From the NCBI GenBank assembly GCA_028386065.3, contig JAKUCV010004398.1:106566-170565 (forward strand): a stretch of DNA of 64,000 nucleotides. Reading direction: 5' to 3'. The position numbers and the translations under genes are program-made. This stretch comes from Turnera subulata. Taxonomy: Eukaryota > Streptophyta > Magnoliopsida > Malpighiales > Passifloraceae. Below the pieces are notes generated by a model. It saw only the letters and a program-made list of their open reading frames with translations, did no database searches and was not told where the DNA came from. Shown here piece after piece: positions 56,150 through 64,000 of the stretch. Every line of letters starts with the position of its first letter. Positions within the stretch are counted from its first letter, which is position 1.

Positions 56150-58876
56150 TGTAACAACCCAGGTAAAAATTTCATTTTTACCGGGACTGTTTAAGTTAAT
56201 CTACAGTAATTTACCATTGATTTTAATCTTGGGTAATTAATTATGATAAATAGAGCTTTGGATTTCGAAACCAAGCCTTGTCCCACGTTTGGGAATTTTC
56301 TGCGGATTTTACGGACCAAAGTTGGGATTTTTCCGGGTCCGGGAATATTCGGAAAAGCCGGGTTTACCCTCGAGTTAACGGACTAGAAATAAGACAAGTG
56401 CGTATATTGGATATTTTCTGGTCCTGGTGGGTCATACTTCATATGCAGCATAGTAACTGCATAATTGAAGTTCAATTATTTAGCCGTCGATTCCTATTCA
56501 ACCTGTGAACTATCTATTACACTTGTGTTAAACTAGTGACCTTTGTTGCCTATTTAAACTCCCCTCCTCTGCATATCTTCACACCATCATCACCATCTCT
56601 TCTTTTCTTCCCCTGCAAAAAGAAAAGAAAAAAAAAACTATTTCCTGCAAATTCGTTTGGAACCAGAGAAAAGAAAAAAAAAACAACAACTACACACAAA
56701 CCACCAGACCACGTCCCCCACCCCCTTCCTTCCCCTTTTGTTTTTCTTCCTTTTTCCCTTCACCGCCGCCGTGAGCCACCACACCGGCCAACCCCAACAA
56801 CCACCACCAACTGCCTCACCTCCTCCTTCCCTTTCTTCTCCTCCCCTCTCTTTTCCTTCTCCTCTCGCCGGCGCCTCTCCCCGCGCTCCACAACACAGCA
56901 GCACGCCGGCAAGCCACCAACGCGACGACGCCGCCGCCTGAGGAAGAGAACCGCCGTGCCTTTTGCTGCAGCGAGGCTCCCTCACAACCTCTCGCGGTCG
57001 CCTGTGCCTCATGCCATCGACGCCTCACCGGTCCAAGCAGCCCCGTCCCGTCGCGCCGCCGCCTACCTTAGGTGAGGATGACAACCCGCAAGGCGCCTGG
57101 GTCGCGGGTCATGGGCACCCGGGTCATGGGTCTTGGGTGCCTGGGCCTTAGACCTTGGGCCTAGGCTATGGGTATGGATGTTGGTTACTGGGCTAGGGGA
57201 GCTGGGCTGATTGTATGGGCCTGGCTAACACTATTTGGCCCAGCCCGAATTTAAAAAAAAGAGAAGAGAAAATGAGAAAATGAAATCTGAAAAAAGAAAT
57301 AAAGTGGAGGGAAAATAATAAAAATAGGAATTATAGTCTTGGGAATAATAACCTGGGAAAGTAGAAATAATCTGTGGAGGTAATATATTGGGAAAAAATA
57401 ATATATATGGTAGATTATGGAAAATAAATATATATATATTAAGGGAATAATTTTGGAAAGGGTATTATCAAGGTAATAAAATACCGGAATAATATCTGGG
57501 TATAGGAGTAAATATAGAATAGTATTTTGGCACTTGAAACAAATGGTGAATGATGACGATAATGGAAAATTAATCCGGGGGAGTGACCGAGTCGAGTTTA
57601 TATTTAGTTTCCGGTATACAGTATTAGCATGGCATTTGCATACCATCTTATGTGTGCATATTATGTGATTGATATAGGAGTTGATAACGAGCAGTTTGCT
57701 GAGGAACCGGACTTGGAACTTGCTGGACAATTCCATAATTGAGTGATCGGCTAAGGTGAGGATGGATAACCCTTGTTATGTTGCCTGTAATACTTTGTGT
57801 GCTTTGTTGTTCGATTGAACTGCTGAATTGTTGATTGTTGGCTGATTGACTGTTGTGGATATTATTGTTGCTTTTGGATTGTGAAATTGATTCTGTGGAT
57901 AATATGCTGAGATTGATGTTGAACTATTGACTGTGGAAACTGAGGAAAAGAATTTGGAATATGAAATTGGAATGGATTTGAGATGTTGATATAATTGTCA
58001 TGTGGAATTAGTGGTACGACCCGATGGTTTGAAAATTAATTTTGGGATGCTATGGTTGGTTCTTGGTTTGTTTGGCTTACTGCCTGAGGTTAGGGTATAC
58101 CAAATACCCAGTGGCTCGGATATGCCGAATATCCATTTGGCTTATTTCCTGTGGTTAGGGTATACCAAATACCCAGTGGCTCGGATATGCCGAATATCCG
58201 ATTGGCATGTTGTTGCCTGAGGTTGGGGTATACCGAATACCCAGTGGTTTGGATATACCAAATATCCAGGTTTTGAGATGTGAATTGGTTTTTGACCTAG
58301 CATCCGGAATTAATTGATAACCAGGTACGACCCTAGCTTGTCCAGTGACGGGGGCCCGAAAGATAAAATTGGTAATAATAATTAAGCATTCTTTTGGTCT
58401 TGGCTCAGTTGTTGAGATATGTTATTGCTTGTCTGTGATTGTTTTCAAGTATTACGGTTGCTTGCATATCACTGTTTATCCTTCGTCTGTGAGCACTTCG
58501 GACTCACCCCTCGCCTGCGGGGTTTCATCCCATAGGTTAAGTTGTTTCGTAGTTCAGGTACGTTGTTCGATGGCTGCTGCTTTCTTCTCTGCCTGACTCC
58601 GGATCCATACCTCCGCTGCATGTGCATAAGTCTTCCGCTGCTGTGTGATATATGATGCTATATTGCTGAACTCCTGTGATATATATTACTGATACTATCT
58701 GCTGCTGATATTGAGCACTATATTTGGATTGATTAATGGTCCCCGAGTGTGGGTGACAGTTGTATTTGATGGTTGCTGTTGTATAATATTTGCACGTTGT
58801 ACTGTCTGTTCTATCAATATGAATAGTTTCGGCACGTGTTTACTGTGTTACGGTAAATACGGGTCGGGGCGCTTCA
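56150..58876 (+). repeat. 5' LTR of element A
   Basis: 2,727 bp, TGTAACAACCCAGG to GGGGCGCTTCA. A TATA-like CTATTTAAACTCC (56550) precedes a pyrimidine-rich leader. It also has a GC-rich block (56760-57070), a hairpin array (58093-58267) and the conserved block near 58490-58550. Related to, but clearly distinct from, the LTRs of B, E and C. Confidence 0.88.
58093..58267 (+). repeat. Hairpin array in the 5' LTR of element A
   Basis: Six units alternate two types: GGGTATACCAAATACCC (58093, 58158; GGGTATACCGAATACCC at 58226) and GGATATGCCGAATATCC (58118, 58183; GGATATACCAAATATCC at 58251). Stems are 6 bp with 5-base loops. Same place in the LTR as the array of LTR E, different sequence. Confidence 0.85.
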
Positions 58877-58955
58877 GTTTGGTAGCGGAGCGGGCAGTAG
58901 GTCCTTGGGTGTTGCTGTGATCATTTGTGCATAGTCCGTCATGAGTTAGTATAAT

Positions 58956-59393
58956 ATGCATGCATATATATTCTCATATAGGGTAAGACGAATGGATCCG
59001 GTTGGAGGGAATCAGCATGCTGGAAGTCACCTAGATATCGATGTCATCGCAGGTACCTTTACAGTTTTTGGTTATATTGCATACAGTTTGATAGATCCTG
59101 GTGCCACACATTCTTTTATCGCTCAAGGTTTTGCTATACAACATAGTGGTAAGAAAGAGAGTTTAACATGTCCGATGAGGGTTAGGTTACCTGCGGGTAT
59201 AGTGGTCAGGTTAACCCAAGTGTGCAGAGACGATTCTCTTTCGTACGATAGTGAGGTTTTTCTTGCTCGGTTGGTTGTGATGAACATGGGAGGTTTCGAT
59301 ATCATCCTAGGAATGGATTGGTTGTCGAGATATAATGCCCTGGTGAACTGTCGGACCAAGAAAGTGCTGCTGACTTTCGATGGTGAACGATAA
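58956..59393 (+). CDS. Ty3 protease region of element A (gag absent)
   Basis: The frame is open from 58956, with a plausible Met at 58992. It reads FTVFGYIAYSLIDPGATHSFIAQGFA, then VVMNMGGFDIILGMDWLSRYNALVNC: the retropepsin-like domain of plant Ty3 elements. The catalytic Asp is kept, but the usual Ser/Thr after it is Pro (D-P-G for D-S-G), which probably harms cleavage. Normally gag of several hundred residues with a zinc knuckle precedes it; here the primer site is only about 100 bp away. The frame ends with a stop after TFDGER. Confidence 0.8.
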   Translation: MHAYIFSYRVRRMDPVGGNQHAGSHLDIDVIAGTFTVFGYIAYSLIDPGATHSFIAQGFAIQHSGKKESLTCPMRVRLPAGIVVRLTQVCRDDSLSYDSEVFLARLVVMNMGGFDIILGMDWLSRYNALVNCRTKKVLLTFDGER

Positions 59394-62100
59394 GTTTGGG
59401 TAACGGGTATTAGGAGAGTTGCTGCTACGCGTAGCATCTCTGCTAATCAGGATTTCGGAATGAAGCCACTTACTTCGGATGTTTTGTGGAACCACATCAC
59501 AAGTGTAGACACGGGATCCTACCCCGGGGGATATATCTGTAGTGAAGGAGTTTCTTGAAGCCCTCCCAGATGATTTGCCAGGTTTGCCACCCGACAGAGA
59601 GGTTGAGTATACCATCGACCTGATGTCAGGAGTCACACCCATATCGATGGCTCCATACAGGATGGCACCGACAGAACTCCAGGAGTTGAACAAACAGTTG
59701 GATGAGCTGTTAGAGAAAGGTTTCATCAGACCTAGTACCTCACCTTGGGGATCACCAGTCCTCTTTGTGAAGAAAAAGGATGGCAGTTTGCGGATGTGTG
59801 TGGACTACCGCCAGTTGAACAAAGTGACGGTGAAGAACACCTGAGAGTAGTATTACAGAGATTGCGAGAGAAAGAGTTGTATGCCAAGTTCAGCAAGTGC
59901 AAGTTCTGGCTTGAAGAAGTTGCATTCCTTGGACATGTTGTATCCGGGGATGGAATAAAGGTTGACCCTGCCAAGTAAAGGCCGTGTTGGAGTGGGAACC
60001 ACCTAAGAATGTAACCGAAGTCAGAAGTTTTCTTGGACTTGCAGGATACTATCGGAGGTTGATCGAAGGGTTTTCTTTGATAGCTAGTCCCATGACCAAG
60101 CTATTAAGGAAGGAACAGGCATTTGTTTGGAGCCGGAATGTCAGCACAGTTTCGAGGAGCTTAAAAGGAAGCTGACCACAGTAACGGTTTTGACAGTACC
60201 GCAGCCTGGTGCTGAGTATGTGTTGTTATGTGATGCATCGAGACTTGGTCTAGGAGCCGTGCTGATGCAAAAAGGACGGGTGATTGCCTACACCTCTAGG
60301 CAGTTGAGGACTCATGAGAAGAATTACCCAACGCATGATCTGGAGATGGCAGTTGTGATCTTGGCTTTGAAGATTTGGAGACACTACTTATTTGGAGAGA
60401 AGTGTCGAATCTTCACTGACCACAAGAGTCATAAGTACATCATGACTCAGAAGGAGCTTAACCTACGGCAGAGATGTTGGGTTGAGTTACTTAATGATTA
60501 TGACTGTACTATCGAGTATCACCTAGGAAAGGCTAATGTAGTAGCTGATGCCTTGAGCCGGAGACAACCGGAGGATACTTCCACCAGTTACTCGATGCTC
60601 TCACTTATCGAGTTAAGGAAGTTGGGAGTCGGTTTGACAGTGGATGATATGTGAACTATACTGGCACACATGAGTGTCAAGTCTAATCTAAGAGGATGGA
60701 TAGTGGAGTTACAAGATGGAGATTCCGACCTGGTCAGGTTTAAAGAAGGAGTAAGGAGTGGAAAAGAGGACAAGTTCCGTATAGCTGATGATGGAGCACT
60801 GATGATTGGGGAACGGGTGTGTGTACCCAATGTCAGTAATCTACGTAGTCGGATCTTGGAAGAAGGTCATACGACGCCATATGCAATGCATCCTGGAAGC
60901 ACCAAGATGTATCAGAATTTGAGGAGTCACTTCTGGTGGCCTCGTATGAAGAAGGATGTAGCTAAGTATGTTGCAAGATGTCTCACTTGCCAACAGGTGA
61001 AAGCTGAGCATCAAACTCCAGCAGGAAAGTTGAGATCTTTGACAGTGCCAGAATGGAAGTGGGAGATGATCACTATGGATTTTGTGATTGGTTTACCGGT
61101 GACTCGGAGGCAGCATGATGCTATTTGGGTCACCGTTGACCGATTAACAAAACGACACATTTTATACCTATCCGCCAAACTGATACCATGGACACATTGG
61201 CGGATAAGTATGTTGCTGAGATTGTGAGACTACATGGGATTCCAAAGTCTATAGTCTCAGACAGGGATCCGAGGTTCACATCACGTTTCTGGAAGAGCTT
61301 ACAAGCAGCGCTAGGGACTAAGTTGAGCTTTAGCACTGTTTTTCATCCTCAGACAGATGGACAGTCTGAGAGGACTATACAGACACTGGAGGGTATGTTG
61401 AGGACTGGTGCACTTAACTTTAGTGGGAGTTGGGATGAGTATCTACCCTTGGTTGAGTTTGCTTATAACAACGGCTACCATTCCAGCATTGGTATGCCAC
61501 CTTTTGAGGCTCTCCATGGAAGGAAGTGTAGAAGTCCAGTGTGTTGGGATGAAAAAAGTATGAGACTGATCGTTGGACCGGATTTAGTCCAATAGACAGT
61601 GGACAAGATCCAGACGGTGAGATAGTGTATGAGAGCTGCTCAGGATCGGCAGAAGAGCTACGCCGACAAACACCGATGTGAGATGGAGTACAATGTTGGT
61701 GAGAAGGTTTTCCTCAGAGTAGCACCTTGGAAGGGTGTGATTAGGCTCAGTAAAAGAGGGAAGCTGAGTCCCAGGTACATCGGGCCGTATGAGATCGTAG
61801 AAAGGGTTGGACCCTTGGCATACAGAATGTCTTTACCCGAGGAGTTGTCAAGGATTCATGACGTGTTCCATGTTTCCATGTTGAGGAGGTACAGATCAGA
61901 TCCGAGCCATGTGGTTACTACAGTAGATGTTGAGGTCGCAGAGGATCTTACATATACAGAAATGCCGGAGCAGATTCTTGCCCGGGAAGTCAGACAGTTG
62001 AGGAACAGAGTTATTCCAATGGTAAAGGTTAAGTGGAGCAAAGCACTCTGCGAATGAATCCACATGGGAAGTTGAGGAGCATATGCGTTCTCAGTATCCG
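59394..62100 (+). pseudogene. Ty3 pol of element A, broken: reverse transcriptase, RNase H, integrase, chromodomain-like end
   Basis: RT begins well ([40 protein letters not shown]), but after KVTVKN the sequence jumps to [20 protein letters not shown]. The fingers-palm part with the catalytic Asp-Asp is deleted, close to 100 residues against the family. RNase H follows ([30 protein letters not shown]), then the integrase zinc module (CLTCQQVKAEH) and core (MDFVIGLPVTRRQHDAIWV, HPQTDGQSERTIQ). The last part is GKLSPRYIGPYEIVERVG with a tail homologous to that of element D. Stops or shifts occur near 59842, 59976, 60175, 60652, 61150-61190, 61593, 61624 and 62055. It cannot make a working polyprotein. 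Confidence 0.88.
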
Positions 62101-62159
62101 CACATGTTCACAGCTTCGGAGTGAATTTCGGGGACGAAATTCTTTTAAGGTGGGTAGGC

Positions 62160-64000
62160 TGTAACAGCCCAGGTAAAAATTTCATTTTTACCGGGACTGT
62201 TTAAGTTAATCTACAGCAATTTACCATTGATTTTAATCTTGGGTAATTAAATTATGATAAATAAAGCTTTGGATTTCGAAACCGAGCCTTGTCCCACGTT
62301 CGGGAATTTTCTGCGGATTTTACGGACCAAAGTTGGGATTTTTCCGGGTCCGGGAATATTCGGAAAAGCCGGGTTTACCCTCGAGTTAACGGACTAGAAA
62401 TAAGACAAGTGGGTATATTGGATATTTTCTGGTCCTGGTGGGTCATACTTCACATGCAGCATAGTAACTGCATAATTGAAGTTCAATTATTTAGCCGCCG
62501 ATTCCTATTCAACCTGTGAACTATCTATTACACTTGTGTTAAACTAGTGACCTTTGTTGCCTATTTAAACTCCCCTCCTCTGCATATCTTCACACCATCA
62601 TCACCATCTCTTCTTTTCTTCCCCTGCAAAAAGAAAAGAAAAAAAAAAACTATTTCCTGCAAATTCGTTTGGAACCAGAGAAAAGAAAAAAAAAAAAAAG
62701 ACAACAACTACACACAAACCACCAGACCACGTCCCCCACCCCCTTCCTTCCTCTTTTGTTTTTCTTCCTTTTTCCCTTCACCGCCGCCGTGAGCCACCAC
62801 ACCGGCCGACCCCAACTACCACCACCAACTGCCTCACCTCCTCCTTCCCTTTCTTCTCCTCCCCTCTCTTTTCCATCTCCTCTCGCCGGCGCCTCTCCCC
62901 GCGCTCCACAACACAGCAGCACGCAGGCAAGCCACCAACGCGACGACGCCGCCGCCTGAGGAAGAGAACCGCCGTGCCTTTTGCTGCAGGGAGCCACCGG
63001 CGAGGCTCCCTCACAACCTCTCGCGGTCGCCTGTGCCTCACGCCATCGACGCCTCACCGGTCCAAGCAGCCCCCTCCCGTCGCGCCGCCGCCTACCTTAG
63101 GTGAGGATGACGACCCGCAAGGCGCCTGGGTCGCGGGTCATGGGCACCCGGGTCATGGGTCTTGGGTGCCTGGGCCTTAGACCTTGGGCCTAGGCTATGG
63201 GTATGGATGTTGGTTACTGGGCTAGGGGAGCTGGGCTGATTGTATGGGCCTGGCTAGCACTATTTGGCCCAGCCCGAATTTAAAAAAAAGACAAGAGAAA
63301 ATGAGAAAAAGAAATCTGAAAAAAGAAATAAAGTGGAGGGAAAATAATAAAAATAGGAATTATAGTCTTGGGAATAATAACCTGGGAAAGTAGAAATAAT
63401 CTGTGGAGGTAATATATTGGGAAAAAATAATATATATGGTAGATTATGGAAAATAAATATATATATATTAAGGGAATAATTTTGGAAAGGGTATTATCAA
63501 GGTAATAAAATACCGGAATGATATCCGGGTATAGGAGTAAATATAGAATAGTATTTTGGCACTTGAAATAAATGGTGAATGATGACGATAATGGAAAATT
63601 AATCCGGGGGAGTGACCGAGCCGAGTTTATATTTAGTTTCCGGTATACAGTATTAGCATGGCATTTGCACACCATCTTATATGTGCATATTATGTGATTG
63701 ATATAGGAGTTGATAACGAGCAATTTGCTGAGGAACCGGACTTGGAACTTGCTGGACAATTCCATAATTGAGTGATCGGCTAAGGTGAGGATGGATAACC
63801 CTTGTTATGTTGCCTGTAATACTTTGTGTGCTTTGTTGTTCGATTGAACTGCTGAATTGTTGATTGTTGGCTGATTGACTGTTGTGGATATTATTGTTGC
63901 TTTTGGACTGTGAAATTGATTCTGTGGATAATATGCTGAGATTGATGTTGAACTATTGACTGTGGAAATTGAGGAAAAGAAATTGGAATATGAAATTGGA
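62160..64000 (+). repeat. 3' LTR of element A (partial, cut by the window edge)
   Basis: It matches 56150-57990. In the first 370 bp I count about nine differences; further on there are a few poly-A length changes and an 11-bp indel (near 56972 versus 62990). The bases just before it (GGGGACGAAATTCTTTTAAG) are the purine-rich priming region. Confidence 0.88.

Larger units (their letters stand above)
50883..64000 (-). mobile_element. LTR element B, lacking gag and pol, with antisense ORFs; interrupted by element A
   Basis: Minus-strand element. Its 3' LTR is 50883-53662, its interior 53663-56005, and its 5' LTR begins at 56006 and is split at 56149/56150 by element A; the rest lies beyond the window. 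The primer site (gcccgctccgctacca, 55987-56002) and the purine-rich stretch next to the 3' LTR (53663-53700, with GGGGACGAAATTC on the minus strand) fix the orientation. The 2.3-kb interior contains no gag, protease, reverse transcriptase or integrase. Instead there are two ORFs on the opposite strand. It must depend on another element for movement. Confidence 0.8.
56150..64000 (+). mobile_element. Ty3 element A, defective, inserted in element B; 3' LTR runs off the window
   Basis: 5' LTR 56150-58876, primer site 58880-58895, interior to 62159, 3' LTR from 62160. The interior goes almost directly from the primer site to protease, so gag is missing. The reverse transcriptase lacks its catalytic middle, and several stops and shifts break pol. 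Despite this the two LTRs are about 98% alike by eye over the visible part. The left 5-bp flank is atcaa; the right flank is outside the window. Confidence 0.85.

Noticed and set aside
56536..57075. 179-codon frame in the LTR of element A, repeated at 62547
   Set aside because: Part of the LTR's GC/pyrimidine-rich leader; not conserved in frame between the two LTRs because of the 11-bp indel.
57251..57736. 161-codon hydrophobic minus-strand frame, repeated at 63280-63765
   Set aside because: AT-rich LTR sequence giving an Ile/Tyr/Phe-rich translation. The frame is kept only because the two LTRs are nearly the same.

Overview
The window is nuclear DNA from a flowering plant, most likely a eudicot. 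It has spliced genes with GT-AG introns, a GL3/EGL3-clade bHLH gene, a plant-length GMP synthase, tandem 2-oxoglutarate dioxygenases, and much nested Ty3, Ty1, LINE and Mutator-like DNA. I cannot name the species. All intron positions were placed by eye from splice signals and reading frame.

Layout. 1-0.55 kb: end of a Ty1/copia element (gag start, primer site, LTR). 0.55-13 kb: gene-free transposon ground with three terminal-inverted-repeat elements that look Mutator-like (two with 9-10 bp target duplications; one carries a captured, broken RNA polymerase II subunit 3 fragment) and a fourth inverted-repeat element split by a solo LTR. 13.15-19.6 kb: a truncated Ty3 chromovirus on the minus strand. 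21.4-44 kb is the gene island: a bHLH regulator (+), two tandem dioxygenases (-), GMP synthase (-), a Ty1/copia element of 5.1 kb (34.0-39.1 kb, containing a 60-N assembly gap), then a DUF4378 protein gene (-). 46.8-47.6 kb: two LINE tails, one with a clear target duplication. 48.1-64 kb: a nest of Ty3-type elements. A plus-strand LTR (E) faces the minus-strand LTR of element B across 10 bp. B has no gag or pol but carries two ORFs antisense to itself, and B's other LTR is split by element A, whose second LTR runs off the window.

The host genes do not form a pathway. The bHLH protein should act with R2R3-MYB and WD40 partners on epidermal or flavonoid genes. GMP synthase makes GMP from XMP. 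The dioxygenases are of unknown substrate. The DUF4378 protein is probably cytoskeletal.

The most unusual signals are: (i) arrays of short hairpins in the Ty3 LTRs whose stems change on both arms while pairing is kept; (ii) antisense ORFs with their own TATA boxes inside an LTR element that lacks gag and pol, with a second, diverged copy of one of them inside the copia element; (iii) the facing LTR pair; (iv) a catalytically broken Ty3 element with very similar LTRs, implying movement in trans; and (v) the gene-capturing Mutator-like element.
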